56,241 bases of DNA from Flavobacteriales bacterium (GCA_016788295.1 JAEUSY010000007.1:1-56241), one strand, 5' to 3'; shown: positions 18,109 to 26,892, numbered from the stretch's first letter. The notes: generated by a model from the sequence alone, not told the origin. Translations and numbers: made by a program.

Positions 18109-18517
18109 CCTCGACGCGGTGAAGCGCGAGCGCGGGCGGTTGATGGCCGAACGCGACCGCCATGGCGCCGCATTGAACGGGCACTGGCAGCAGGCACGCA
18201 CCACCGCCTTCCGCCGCAAGGTGATCGGCAGTGCCATCACCGACATCCTGCGCTCCGTGAAGCCGCTGGGGCACCTGCTGGACGCCTTCGGGCCGGGCAC
18301 CAACGTGGCGGGCACCCTGCTGGGCTTGGCATTGGGCTCACGCGCCAAGGGAGCGTTCAGCAGAACCCTATTGGGCGGACTCGGCGCGGTGTTACCCTCC
18401 CTTTTCCAGAACTTCAGAAAGAGCGAGGGCGGCGACCACTTGCTCTCCGAACTGGGCCGCTCGTGGCAGCGCATCAAGAGCAGGTTCCGTGAGCGAAGCG
18501 GTACCTTCCGCTCATGA
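18083..18517 (+). CDS. Small basic protein of the YtxH/holin operon
   Basis: The 144-residue protein has a coiled-coil N-terminus (DLDAVKRERGRLMAERDRHGAAL), a central Gly/Ala-rich stretch (FGPGTNVAGTLLGLALGSRAKGAF) and a basic C-terminus. It overlaps the holin-like gene by 26 nt from ATG 18083 (or 35 nt from ATG 18074) and the AI-2E gene by 4 nt (ATGA). The position matches YqjK in the enterobacterial group, but sequence homology is uncertain. Confidence 0.65.
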   Translation: MPSRNTFPDLDAVKRERGRLMAERDRHGAALNGHWQQARTTAFRRKVIGSAITDILRSVKPLGHLLDAFGPGTNVAGTLLGLALGSRAKGAFSRTLLGGLGAVLPSLFQNFRKSEGGDHLLSELGRSWQRIKSRFRERSGTFRS

Positions 18518-19656
18518 CAACGCCCACGGACCACAGGCCAGCAACAGCAACCCTTCAGCGCTATGTGCTGGGGCTTGCCGCCGTGGTGCTCACCGTTACC
18601 GCCATGTACTTCGGAAGGGACATCATCCTGGTGATGATGTTCTCCGGGCTGCTCGCCTTTCTCCTACTGCCCATGGTACGAGGCATGGAGCGTTGGGTGC
18701 CGCGTTGGGTGGCCGCCCTTGGGGGAACCGTGGTCATCGTCCTGGTGGTGATGGGGATCTTCTTCTTCCTTGGCTGGCAGGTAAGCCGGTTCAGCAAGGA
18801 CCTGCCCATGCTGCAAGAGAAGTTCTCCATCCGAGGCATCCAGTTCCTGGATTGGATCGAGAACAACACGAACATGGACCGGCGCGATCAGATCACCTGG
18901 TTCAACGCCCACGTGAGCGAACTGGCCAACTGGGGCGGCAAGGCCGCGCTCACCCTATTCTCCAGTACCGGATCGGTGCTGGCCAGTGTGCTGCCCATCC
19001 CCATTTTCGTTTTCCTGTTGTTGCTGTTGCGCGACCGTTTCCGCACTTTTCTCCACCTCTTGGGTGAGGGCCGGGACACTGCGCCGCTCAGCGTGATGGT
19101 GAACATCAGCAAGCTCTCCCGTCGTTATGTGCGGGGCATGCTCACGGTGCTGTTCATCTTCGGCGTGCTGGCCTCCGCGGGATTCCTCCTGATCGGCCTC
19201 AAATACGCCGTACTACTGGGTTTCATCCTCGCCTTCCTGAACCTGATACCCTACATCGGGGCACTGGTGGGCGCGCTGTTGCCCATGTTCGTGGCGCTGG
19301 TGACGAAGGACTCCATGCTCTACGCCTTGGCCGCACTGGCCGTTTGCCTGGTGGTGCAGTTCCTCGACAACAATTTCATCACGCCGAAGGTGGTGGGCTC
19401 CAGTGTCAGCATCAACCCGCTCGTCAGTCTGGTGGCACTGATCGGTTTCGGCTCGCTGTGGGGTGTGGCCGGCATGCTGCTCGCCATCCCGGTCACCGGC
19501 ATGCTGAAAGTGATCTGTGATAGCATTCCCGCATTGAACGCCTGGGGCTACCTGCTCGGCGAGGATGTGGACACGCCAGCGGAGCAACGGATGAAGATCC
19601 CCTTCACTGGGCGAAAAGGGGCGGGACGAGCTTCCGGGAAAAAGCCATCTGCCTGA
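18514..19656 (+). CDS. AI-2E family transporter
   Basis: The 380-residue membrane protein has the AI-2E exporter fold: paired N-terminal helices (YVLGLAAVVLTVTAMYFGRDIILVMMFSGLLAFLLLPM) and a soluble loop. The conserved C-terminal bundle reads GFILAFLNLIPYIGALVGALLP, then FLDNNFITPKVVGSSVSINPLVSL and GVAGMLLAIPVTGMLKV. Members export autoinducer-2-like molecules or act as Na+/H+ antiporters; which applies here is unknown. Translation is probably coupled to the previous gene through the ATGA overlap. Confidence 0.9.
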   Translation: MTTPTDHRPATATLQRYVLGLAAVVLTVTAMYFGRDIILVMMFSGLLAFLLLPMVRGMERWVPRWVAALGGTVVIVLVVMGIFFFLGWQVSRFSKDLPMLQEKFSIRGIQFLDWIENNTNMDRRDQITWFNAHVSELANWGGKAALTLFSSTGSVLASVLPIPIFVFLLLLLRDRFRTFLHLLGEGRDTAPLSVMVNISKLSRRYVRGMLTVLFIFGVLASAGFLLIGLKYAVLLGFILAFLNLIPYIGALVGALLPMFVALVTKDSMLYALAALAVCLVVQFLDNNFITPKVVGSSVSINPLVSLVALIGFGSLWGVAGMLLAIPVTGMLKVICDSIPALNAWGYLLGEDVDTPAEQRMKIPFTGRKGAGRASGKKPSA

Positions 19657-19762
19657 CCACGATCACCCGATCGAACGGCGTGAGGTCCGAAGAACGTTCA
19701 CGGGTCTCGCCTTCATGCAGCGATACCGAACACCGGTTCACGACCAGCACCTTGTCCACACG

Positions 19763-20689
19763 TTACCGGAAGATCGCCGTGTGGAACACGCCATCGGCGC
19801 CCACATGGCCGCGGTACATGCCGCTGCAATTGAAGTCGAGCACCAGGTCGCCCGCGCGGTCCACGGCGATCAGGCCACCATCGCCATCCAGCGGCGGTAG
19901 TTTCTCGTGCACCACCACGCGCACCGCTTCGGCCAGGGAAAGGCCCTTGTAGGCCATCAGGGCATGCACATCGTGCGCGGCCACGGCCCGGATGAAGCTC
20001 TCGCCATGTCCGGTGCAGCTCACCGCGCAGGTGGTGTTGTTGGCGTAGGTGCCCGCACCGATGATGGGGCTGTCGCCGATCCGCTGCCACTTCTTGTTCG
20101 TCATGCCGCCGGTGCTGGTGGCGGCCGCCAGGTTGCCGTGCTGGTCCAGCGCCACCGCGCCCACCGTGCCGAACTTCTTCTCCTTGTCGCTGTGGTCCAG
20201 CTGGTACACATCGGTGCCCACGGTCTCCTTCCACTGCTGGTAGCGGAACTCATCGAAGAAGTACTGGTCGTCCTCCAGTTCCACCTTCTGCTTGTGGGCG
20301 AACTCGAAGGCGCCGTTGCCACTGATCAATACGTGGTTGCTGTTGTCCATCACGCGGCGCGCGAGGGTCACGGGGTTCTTCACGTTCTGCACGCCGGCCA
20401 CGGCACCGGCCCGCAGGTCGCTGCCGTTCATCAGGCTGGCGTCCATTTCGTGCTGGCCATCGGCATTGAACACCGATCCACGTCCTGCATTGAAGTGGGG
20501 CGAATCCTCCAGCACACGCACGGCGGCCTCCACGGCATCCAGCGCGCTGCCTCCCTCGGCCAGCACGGCATGGCCCCGGCGCAGGGCGAGCTCCAAGGCC
20601 TCGCGGTACGCCTTTTCGCGTGCGGGGGTCATCAGTTCGGGGGCAATGGTACCGGCGCCGCCATGGACGGCCAATGCGAAAGTGCTCAT
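19763..20689 (-). CDS. iaaA: Isoaspartyl peptidase / L-asparaginase (Ntn-hydrolase)
   Basis: This 308-residue plant-type asparaginase precursor splits itself before the nucleophilic threonine in GTVGAVAL (Thr about 175). It opens with ALAVHGGAGTI and contains HFNAGRGSVFNADGQHEMDAS and, in the beta subunit, AAATSTGGMTNKKWQRIGDSPIIGAGTYA and SCTGHGESFIR. Such enzymes hydrolyse beta-aspartyl dipeptides. Since the window also encodes cyanophycin synthetase and cyanophycinase, this enzyme could release free Asp and Arg from beta-Asp-Arg; that link is inferred. It is the last gene of an operon, one base after the PAP2 gene. Confidence 0.93.
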   Translation of the reverse strand: MSTFALAVHGGAGTIAPELMTPAREKAYREALELALRRGHAVLAEGGSALDAVEAAVRVLEDSPHFNAGRGSVFNADGQHEMDASLMNGSDLRAGAVAGVQNVKNPVTLARRVMDNSNHVLISGNGAFEFAHKQKVELEDDQYFFDEFRYQQWKETVGTDVYQLDHSDKEKKFGTVGAVALDQHGNLAAATSTGGMTNKKWQRIGDSPIIGAGTYANNTTCAVSCTGHGESFIRAVAAHDVHALMAYKGLSLAEAVRVVVHEKLPPLDGDGGLIAVDRAGDLVLDFNCSGMYRGHVGADGVFHTAIFR

Positions 20690-20690
20690 G

Positions 20691-21455
20691 TCACGTACCG
20701 CCCTTGATGGCGGCGCGGTGAAAGTAGGGCACCGCCCAACCGACCAAGGCGCCCACGGCGTAACCTGTCAACACGTCGGTGGGGAAATGCTTGCCGGCCC
20801 TTACCCGCAGGTAGCCCATGGCCGCCGGCAGGGTGGCCGCCCCGATCCAGGTGGCGGTCTTCATGCCGGGCGAGGCATCGGAACGCTGCACTATGTTGGC
20901 ACAGGCGAAGGTGAGCGCCGCCGTATTGGCCGTGTGGCCGCTCCAGAAGCTCACCAGGTCCTCGTTACCGGGGTAGGGCACGGGCGGTGCGTCGGGGTTG
21001 TAGAGGTAGGGCCGCGGACGGCGCACCAGTTCCTTCACGGTATTGGTAAGGCCCGCGCACAGCAGCCCGGTCTGGGCCAGGATCACCAGTGGCACCGCGG
21101 GCTGCACGCCGCCATCGGCCAGCACGGCCACCACGGCCGAGGCCCCCAGCGCCACGCCGAACAGCACGTTGCTGGCCTGGTGCGCCGGCGGATGCCATAG
21201 GCGCGTGGCCACTCGATCGAAGGCCAGTATGCGCCCCAGGTCCAGCACGGGCGGCGGTGTATCGCGCAGCTGGTGCGCCCGCCATTCGCCGAAGCCGAAC
21301 AGGGTGAGCCCCACGCCGCCCAAGGCCACCTCGGTGCCGGTGCGCAGCACGAAGGGCTGTTGCGCCACGGCCGCTCCCCTGCCGCCCAGCGCGGCCCAAA
21401 GCACAATGGCCCGGAGGAACACCCCGGGCCATCGCACGCCGATCAATTGGCGCAT
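20691..21455 (-). CDS. PAP2-family phosphatase
   Basis: The 254-residue protein has the three PAP2 acid phosphatase motifs: KELVRRPRPYLY, then SFWSGHTANTAAL, then RVRAGKHFPTDVLTGYAVG with its catalytic histidine. An N-terminal hydrophobic segment (VFLRAIVLWAALGGRGAAVAQQ) is a signal peptide or anchor, and several helices follow. Likely substrates are lipid phosphates such as phosphatidate or undecaprenyl pyrophosphate, on the periplasmic side. It lies 6 nt after the DUF4920 gene and 1 nt before iaaA. Confidence 0.9.
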   Translation of the reverse strand: MRQLIGVRWPGVFLRAIVLWAALGGRGAAVAQQPFVLRTGTEVALGGVGLTLFGFGEWRAHQLRDTPPPVLDLGRILAFDRVATRLWHPPAHQASNVLFGVALGASAVVAVLADGGVQPAVPLVILAQTGLLCAGLTNTVKELVRRPRPYLYNPDAPPVPYPGNEDLVSFWSGHTANTAALTFACANIVQRSDASPGMKTATWIGAATLPAAMGYLRVRAGKHFPTDVLTGYAVGALVGWAVPYFHRAAIKGGT

Positions 21456-21461
21456 CGGCGA

Positions 21462-21938
21462 TCAGTAGGTGATCAACACCCCCTCCGCCAGGAAGAACAG
21501 GTCCTCACGGGGCTCGGTGATCTTCTCGATCTCCTCCTTGCTCTTGCCGGCGTCCTCGGCGTAGTGGCGCAATTCGGCCACGGAGGTCACCTCCTTGGTG
21601 GCATAGCCCTGCATCACGGCCTTCTTGCCCTCCAGCCCTTCCTTGGGCACAAAGAAGGCGTAGTCCTTGAACTTCACCATCATGGGCGTGCCGTCGGGCA
21701 TTTTCACGTGCATCCAACAGCCCTTCTTGGTGCAGCTGGTGATGATCTCGCAGGCCACCTTCGCGTTCAGCGAGTCGCTCTTGGCAATGGCCTTGGCGAA
21801 CTCGTCCATGCTCATGGCACCATCGGCGGTAATGACCGCGCCGTAGCTCTTCACGGTCTGGGCTTGGGCCTCGGGGGCACTGGTGGTGCAGGCGGCCACC
21901 AGGGCCACGCTCAGAAAAACGGTCAGGATGGACTTCAT
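21462..21938 (-). CDS. DUF4920 lipoprotein-like secreted protein
   Basis: The 158-residue protein has a signal peptide ending VALVAAC, a plausible lipobox. The DUF4920 core follows: CEIITSCTKKGCWMHVKMPDG, MMVKFKDYAFFVPKEGLEGKKAVMQGYA. The paired cysteines in TSCTKKGCW are typical of the family and might bind a metal. It is the first gene of a three-gene operon. Start MKSILTVFL at 21938 is preferred over the ATG at 21959, because the extra MHPKPKT adds no signal. Confidence 0.85.
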   Translation of the reverse strand: MKSILTVFLSVALVAACTTSAPEAQAQTVKSYGAVITADGAMSMDEFAKAIAKSDSLNAKVACEIITSCTKKGCWMHVKMPDGTPMMVKFKDYAFFVPKEGLEGKKAVMQGYATKEVTSVAELRHYAEDAGKSKEEIEKITEPREDLFFLAEGVLITY

Positions 21939-22111
21939 GGTCTTCGGTTTCGGATGCACGAAGGTCGGCGATCCCCGGCGCAGGTAGGCTGATCTTTAAC
22001 AGGTCGATAACAAACCGGCCAGCGGACCTTGCTGCTGCCAGCGGCTGTTGAGAACAGGGAGGGCCACCTGCGCACCGCGAACCGCCCGCCGGCCTATTTT
22101 GCGGTCCGGAA

Positions 22112-22528
22112 ATGACCCACGGAAAGCGCACCATCGGCCGTTTGGAGCACATTGCCCTGCCGGGGCTGGGCGTGAAGCGCGTGGAGGCCAAGATCGATAC
22201 CGGGGCCTACCGCAGTGCCCTGCACTACCAGCGCCTCAGGCTACGCACTGTGGACGGCCAGAAGCACCTGGTGGTGGTGTTCCAAATGGGCGGACAGCGG
22301 AGAACGAAGGTCTTCAGGGTGTACAAGCGGGTAACGGTGAAGAGCAGCAACGGTGAGACCAGCCGCCGCTACCTCATCAGCACCCGGGTGCGGCTGAACG
22401 GCTATGTGGTGCGCACCCAGTTCACCCTGTTCGACCGCAGCGACATGAAGTACCAGGTGCTGCTAGGCCGCAAGTTCCTGCGCGGCCGCTTTGTGGTGGA
22501 TGTGAGCGGGAAACATCTGTTGGGATGA
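22112..22528 (+). CDS. RimB/RloA-like retropepsin-fold protease (ATP-dependent zinc protease family)
   Basis: The 138-residue protein matches the PF05618-type family. IGRLEHIALPGLGVKRVEAKIDTGAYRSALH carries the aspartic-protease-like DTGA motif (Asp about 29), and the C-terminus is YQVLLGRKFLRGRFVVDVS. Members are usually linked to RimK-type glutamate ligases and probably trim the added glutamates. A RimK-like gene lies 3.3 kb away at 25864-26736. No zinc motif is seen, despite the family name. Confidence 0.85.
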   Translation: MTHGKRTIGRLEHIALPGLGVKRVEAKIDTGAYRSALHYQRLRLRTVDGQKHLVVVFQMGGQRRTKVFRVYKRVTVKSSNGETSRRYLISTRVRLNGYVVRTQFTLFDRSDMKYQVLLGRKFLRGRFVVDVSGKHLLG

Positions 22529-22647
22529 AGGAGTTGCGGCAAGTTCCGAAAGCAAACGTTTGCCGTAGGGGCAACAGGCTGAACATGAGTACCTTGGCCG
22601 TTGAACCAACGATAGAAATAAACGTAACTGGGTTGCGGCAATGATCA

Positions 22648-23315
22648 GTTGTGGGCAATATGAAGAAAATGAAAATCAGACATTTAATCTTACTGACTAT
22701 ATTGATTTTTGTTAGTGGGTGTACGCCACCTCTAATGCAATGCTTTCTGAATTTTACCGACTACGAGAAGACATATGAATTTGACTTTTCAAAGGAAGAG
22801 TTGAAAAATCGAATTGTTGAAGCTTATACATATGATAAAAGCCTGCTCTTGAAAAATTTCGGACTGACGCTAATCGAAAGTAAAGCAGTTAATTCAGAAT
22901 ACAGACAAAGCGTTGACGTTTGGTTGGACAAAAAAAATTGGGACAATGTAAAATCAGAAATCAGAAACAACATAGTCGACACTTTGAACTTGTTAATTGT
23001 AAAACATCACAGCAGAAAGCAGATTAAATTATTAGCAATTATTGACGGTGACAATGAAAAGTCCAGATTGACGATTATGAACATTGAATACCAAAGACGA
23101 AGGGCTTGTGAGAAGGACAAAGACATTTACAAACTGAAAATTTCAAGTAAGATTGATAAGAAACTAATTGAAAAATTAAAATAAATACTGCCCACAACAA
23201 CGCATATAGCTTATGGCGGGTGAGCGGCTGCCAGCAAGGTTTTCGCTCCATAGCCAAGTTCGTCTCGGGTGGACAGAAAAGTGCTTCGAAACCGCCACAA
23301 GCCATATGCAAAACG
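22648..23315 (+). mobile_element. Candidate lone integron-type gene cassette
   Basis: The unit runs from the G|TT at 22648 to the G|TT at 23315. It contains one AT-rich gene and an attC-like site at its 3' end. The left end GTTGTGGGCA (22648-22657) is the exact reverse complement of TGCCCACAAC at 23189-23198, which is the relation expected between the two outer core sites when a cassette circularises. No integrase gene is visible in the window, so it would be an isolated cassette. Confidence 0.55.
22660..23184 (+). CDS. AT-rich putative lipoprotein (cassette cargo)
   Basis: The 174-residue protein starts MKKMKIRHLILLTILIFVSGC, a signal peptide with a lipobox, and is then rich in Lys, Ile and Asn. 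No family was recognised. Its base composition is far more AT-rich than any neighbour, a clear sign of recent transfer. No promoter box is evident directly upstream; the ATG lies 12 nt from the left cassette boundary, as is common for cassette genes. Confidence 0.75.
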   Translation: MKKMKIRHLILLTILIFVSGCTPPLMQCFLNFTDYEKTYEFDFSKEELKNRIVEAYTYDKSLLLKNFGLTLIESKAVNSEYRQSVDVWLDKKNWDNVKSEIRNNIVDTLNLLIVKHHSRKQIKLLAIIDGDNEKSRLTIMNIEYQRRRACEKDKDIYKLKISSKIDKKLIEKLK

Positions 23316-23321
23316 TTAGCC
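23189..23321 (+). repeat. attC-like recombination site
   Basis: The outer core TGCCCACAAC (23189-23198) and CGTTAGCC (23314-23321) enclose an imperfect inverted repeat. Its arms, 23202-23219 and 23292-23309, match at 16 of 18 positions and are separated by about 72 bp. The total of about 130 bp fits known attC lengths. CGTTAGCC resembles the GTTRRRY core with one mismatch. Confidence 0.5.
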
Positions 23322-23358
23322 CCACCGAACCTTCCCGCGCATTGTCGGTTCTTTGTGC

Positions 23359-24177
23359 ATGCCTTCCGCCCACCCCGACCTGCTGCACCACGAGACACAC
23401 CACCTGCACCCCGACGCGGAGTGGCTGGTGCTGATCCACGGCGCGGGCGGTAGCACGGTGACCTGGAAGCGGCAGGTGCCGGTGCTGGGGCAGCACCACA
23501 ATCTGCTGCTGGTGGACCTGCCCGGGCATGGGCGCATGGCAGGCCGCAGGAACAACGAGCCCCACTACACCTTCGACCATATTGCGGCGCGCATCTGGGC
23601 CGTGGTGGACCACCTGGGCATTGGGCGGACGCACCTGGTGGGCGTGTCGCTGGGCACCGTGATCGCCCTTACCATGCGCGAACAGCGGCCGCAGCAGGTG
23701 GCCTCTTTGGTGAACGGGGGCGCCATCTTGCGCCTGAGCAAACGCCTGAAAGTGCTGGCCACGGCGAGCTTGGCGCTGGCGAAGGTGATCGGCTACCCGG
23801 CCTTCTACCGGTTGAGCGCCACCATCATGATGCCGCGCCGCAACCACGAGGCCTCGCGCCGGGTCTTCATCCGCGAGAGCCGTTTCCTGAGCACCGAGGA
23901 GTTTCGCAAATGGACGGCCATGTACCGCGGCCTCAATGCCACCTTGAAGCACTTGTTCGCACAGGCATCGGACATACCGCACCTGCTGGTGATGGGCGCA
24001 CAGGACCACCTGTTCCTGGACGAGGCCAAGGCCTACGCGCGCCAGCATAGCGGCGTGCAGCTGGAGGTGATCCCCCGCTGCGGGCACGTGGTGACCATTG
24101 AACGCGCCGACGCCTTCAACACCAGCTGCCTGGCCTTCCTGGCCGAACTGCGGAACGCGAAAAAAGCGGTGGCGTAG
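23359..24177 (+). CDS. Alpha/beta hydrolase
   Basis: The 272-residue protein has the alpha/beta-hydrolase layout. EWLVLIHGAGGSTVTWKRQ provides the oxyanion HG motif, LLVDLPGHGRM follows, and HLVGVSLGTVIAL holds the nucleophile Ser (about 98). The acid is in LLVMGAQDHLF (about 213-218) and the histidine in RCGHVVTIERAD (about 240). Substrate unknown. A TTCTTTG sequence ends 3 nt before the ATG. It follows directly after the attC-like site but has normal high GC, so it is probably chromosomal and not a second cassette. Confidence 0.88.
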   Translation: MPSAHPDLLHHETHHLHPDAEWLVLIHGAGGSTVTWKRQVPVLGQHHNLLLVDLPGHGRMAGRRNNEPHYTFDHIAARIWAVVDHLGIGRTHLVGVSLGTVIALTMREQRPQQVASLVNGGAILRLSKRLKVLATASLALAKVIGYPAFYRLSATIMMPRRNHEASRRVFIRESRFLSTEEFRKWTAMYRGLNATLKHLFAQASDIPHLLVMGAQDHLFLDEAKAYARQHSGVQLEVIPRCGHVVTIERADAFNTSCLAFLAELRNAKKAVA

Positions 24178-24182
24178 TTTTG
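24175..24182 (+). promoter_or_regulatory. -7 promoter box TAGTTTTG for the beta-helix gene
   Basis: Exact TAnnTTTG match, 41 nt before the ATG at 24224. It overlaps the stop codon of the hydrolase gene. Confidence 0.5.
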
Positions 24183-24223
24183 GCGCGGGCTGCGGGGCCC
24201 TTCGCCCCCACCGCCCACGCCCC

Positions 24224-25819
24224 ATGCGCCTTCCCCTGCTCCTTTCCCTGCTCTCCCTGACCATTGGCACCCGGTGCATGGCCACCCGCTACCATGTGAA
24301 CGTGGCGGCCACCGGAGCGGGCACGGGCCTTAGCTGGGCCAACGCCTTCACCGACCTGCAGGAAGCGCTGAGCGTGGTGGTGCCGGGCGACGAGATCTGG
24401 GTGGCGGCCGGTCAGTACAAGCCCACGAGCGGCACGACGCGCACCATTTCGTTCCAGGTGCGCAACGGCGTGAACATGTTCGGTGGCTTCGCCGGTACCG
24501 AGACCAGTTTGAACGAACGGGACATTGCCGCCAATCCCACCGTGCTCAATGGCAACATCGGTGAGCCGGGCAACAGCACAGACAATTCCCACAGCGTGGT
24601 GACCGCGAACCTGTTGACCATACCCACCGTACTGGACGGCTTCCGCATAATGAACGGCTACAGCGGCAGTGGAAGCGGGTACAATGGCGGTGGCATGCGC
24701 GTGACCAATACGCTGGCGGGTCGCCTTACGGTGCGCAACTGCACGCTGGTGAACAACTACTCAGGCACTTACGGCGGCGGCATCTACCTCGGCACCGCGA
24801 AACTGGCGCTCGAGAACTGCGACCTCATCAACAATAGCGCGGGTACGGGCGGCGATGGCGGAGCCATTCTGAACGGCAACAACAACGGTGGCGAGAGCAG
24901 TGTGCTCATTATCCGCGACAGCCGGTTCACGAACAACACGGCGAGACGGGGTGCCTGCCTCTTCAACACCATCGGCTACGATACGTTGCTGATCGAACGC
25001 AGCATCTTCACTAATAACACGTCGGAGATCAGTATTCTCACGTTCGATGGGTTCAACGAGGCGCGTGTCCTCAACTCGTTCATCATCGGCAATACGGTGA
25101 ACGGATCCAGCAACAATGTGCTCTACGTGAATGCATCGTCCCAAACGGACCGGTTCTCAATGATCAACTGCACGGTGGCGCACAACTACAACGTGTATTC
25201 GGGCTCGCTCCAAGAGGAGATCATCAAGGTGTTCGACACCCAGCACGTCATCCAGAACAGCATCATCCACGGCAACACAGCATACAACGGCAGGCAGGCG
25301 AGCACGAACATCGCCATAACCAGTTCCATTGTGCAGGGCGGCCACTCCAACGGCACCGACATCATCGACCTCGACCCTCAATTCGCCGCGCCCTACACCG
25401 GCACTCCGACGAATTTCGACGCCAGCGCGTACGACTACCACCCCATGGCCTCCTCACCGGCCATCAATGCGGGCAACAACGACCTGGTGGCGGCCACCTC
25501 GCTCTTCGATCTGGATGGCGAGGAGCGCATACAAGGCGGCGTGGTGGACCTGGGCTGCTACGAATCGGACCTGACGGTGGGCATGGCCGAAAGGCCCACG
25601 GAACAGGGTGCGTGGTACTTCGATGCGGACCAAGGCATGTTGCATGTGGGCGACCTCGGCCTGAGCGGTGCGGTACCGGTGGAAGTGCTCACGCTGAGCG
25701 GTCAACTGGTGGCACGAATAACGGTGCAGCAGGGCGCCACGCGCTTGGAACTGCCTGCGGGCATGTACGTGGCGCGGGCGGAAGGGCTGCGGCCGCTAAG
25801 GTTCGTAGTGGCGCGGTAA
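24224..25819 (+). CDS. Secreted right-handed beta-helix protein with T9SS sorting domain
   Basis: The 531-residue protein starts with a signal peptide (MRLPLLLSLLSLTIGTRCMA) and then TRYHVNVAATGAGTGLSWANAFTDLQEAL, the usual opening of this family. Repeated NCTLVNNYSGTYGGGIYL, CDLINNSAGTGGDGGAIL and SRFTNNTA rungs form a parallel beta-helix (pectate-lyase or polymorphic-membrane-protein type). It then has SPAINAGNND and LDGEERIQGGVVDLGCYE. The last about 75 residues (VEVLTLSGQLVARI, LPAGMYVAR) are a type A T9SS C-terminal domain. It is probably a surface or released protein; any enzyme activity is unproven. Confidence 0.85.
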   Translation: MRLPLLLSLLSLTIGTRCMATRYHVNVAATGAGTGLSWANAFTDLQEALSVVVPGDEIWVAAGQYKPTSGTTRTISFQVRNGVNMFGGFAGTETSLNERDIAANPTVLNGNIGEPGNSTDNSHSVVTANLLTIPTVLDGFRIMNGYSGSGSGYNGGGMRVTNTLAGRLTVRNCTLVNNYSGTYGGGIYLGTAKLALENCDLINNSAGTGGDGGAILNGNNNGGESSVLIIRDSRFTNNTARRGACLFNTIGYDTLLIERSIFTNNTSEISILTFDGFNEARVLNSFIIGNTVNGSSNNVLYVNASSQTDRFSMINCTVAHNYNVYSGSLQEEIIKVFDTQHVIQNSIIHGNTAYNGRQASTNIAITSSIVQGGHSNGTDIIDLDPQFAAPYTGTPTNFDASAYDYHPMASSPAINAGNNDLVAATSLFDLDGEERIQGGVVDLGCYESDLTVGMAERPTEQGAWYFDADQGMLHVGDLGLSGAVPVEVLTLSGQLVARITVQQGATRLELPAGMYVARAEGLRPLRFVVAR

Positions 25820-25838
25820 AAAGCCACGTATCACGGTG

Positions 25839-25864
25839 GTCCGCAGGCCGTATGCCTGAGGGAC
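25839..25864. terminator. Bidirectional hairpin between convergent genes
   Basis: CAGGC (25844-25848) and GCCTG (25854-25858) pair, extended by GTCC and GGAC outside. It fills most of the 44-bp gap between the beta-helix gene and the rimK-like gene and touches the latter's stop codon. Confidence 0.5.
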
Positions 25865-26736
25865 TACACGTTCCGCTCGATGAACTTCACGATCTCGCCG
25901 GCGATGTCCTTGCCGGTGGCGGCTTCGATGCCTTCGAGGCCGGGGCTCGAGTTCACCTCGATGACCAGCGGACCGCGATCGCTCTGCAGCATGTCCACGC
26001 CCGCCACGTGCAGGCCGAGCGCCTTGGCGGCCTTGATGGCGGTGACCTCCTCCTCGTGCGAGAGCTCAATGAGCTGGGCCGTGCCACCGCGGTGCAGGTT
26101 GCTGCGGAACTCGCCTTCCTTGCCGGTACGTTTCATGGCGCCCACCACGCGGCCGTCCACCACGAAGGCCCGGATATCGATGCCGCGGCTCTCCTTGATG
26201 AACTCCTGCACGATGACGCGGGCCTTGAGGCTGTTGAAGGCCTCGCACACGGCCACGGCGGCCTTCTTGGTATCGGCCAGCACCACGCCGAGGCCCTGTG
26301 TGCCCTCAAGCAATTTGATGATGCACGGCGCACCGCCCACGCTGTCCACGATGCTGCTCACATCCTTGCTGTAGTTGGTGAACACCGTTTTGGGGATGCC
26401 CACACCACTGCGTGTAAGGATCTGCATGCTGCGGAGCTTGTCGCGGCTGCGCACCAGGGCCTGGCTCTCGGTGGTGGTGAACACCTTCATCATCTCGAAC
26501 TGGCGCACCACGGCCGTGCCATAGAACGTAACGCTGGCGCCGATCCGCGGAATGATCGCATCCACATCGGTGAGCGGCTGGCCGCCGTAGATCACCTGTG
26601 GGTTCTTCTTCTCGATCAGGATGTCGCACTTCACGTGGTTGACCACACGTGCGGTATGGCCGCGTGCTTCGATGGCTTCCACCAAGCGGATGGTGGAGTA
26701 GAGCTTGCTGTCACGCGACAGCACGACGATGTTCAT
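25864..26736 (-). CDS. rimK: RimK-family alpha-L-glutamate ligase (ATP-grasp)
   Basis: RimK adds glutamates to the C-terminus of ribosomal protein S6 with ATP. The 290-residue protein starts [14 protein letters not shown]. It has the N-terminal RimK domain with [19 protein letters not shown], and the ATP-grasp domain with [17 protein letters not shown] (about residues 145-161), VQEFI and [13 protein letters not shown]. The metal-binding end is [14 protein letters not shown]. The length is close to E. coli RimK (300). The matching RimB-like gene is at 22112. TAGCTTTG at 26780-26773 is its likely promoter. Confidence 0.93.
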   Translation of the reverse strand: MNIVVLSRDSKLYSTIRLVEAIEARGHTARVVNHVKCDILIEKKNPQVIYGGQPLTDVDAIIPRIGASVTFYGTAVVRQFEMMKVFTTTESQALVRSRDKLRSMQILTRSGVGIPKTVFTNYSKDVSSIVDSVGGAPCIIKLLEGTQGLGVVLADTKKAAVAVCEAFNSLKARVIVQEFIKESRGIDIRAFVVDGRVVGAMKRTGKEGEFRSNLHRGGTAQLIELSHEEEVTAIKAAKALGLHVAGVDMLQSDRGPLVIEVNSSPGLEGIEAATGKDIAGEIVKFIERNV

Positions 26737-26772
26737 GGGGGAATGTCGGAGGGAAATGGCCGACGGTCCCCA

Positions 26773-26780
26773 CAAAGCTA
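26773..26780 (-). promoter_or_regulatory. -7 promoter box TAGCTTTG for rimK
   Basis: Exact TAnnTTTG match, 36 nt before the ATG at 26736. Confidence 0.55.
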
Positions 26781-26892
26781 TGTGCCGCCAGCCTTGCTAC
26801 GAATACCGACCACTTGAACATTTCCTACTGAACAGGCAACGGTGAACTGGCGGTGACCAAGGGTTAACAAAGTGCCAACAAACGACCGAGGG

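Noticed and set aside
22533..22641. Direct repeat GTTGCGGCAA (22533 and 22632) as a second cassette boundary
   Set aside because: It is only 10 bp, has no matching inverted core and encloses no gene.
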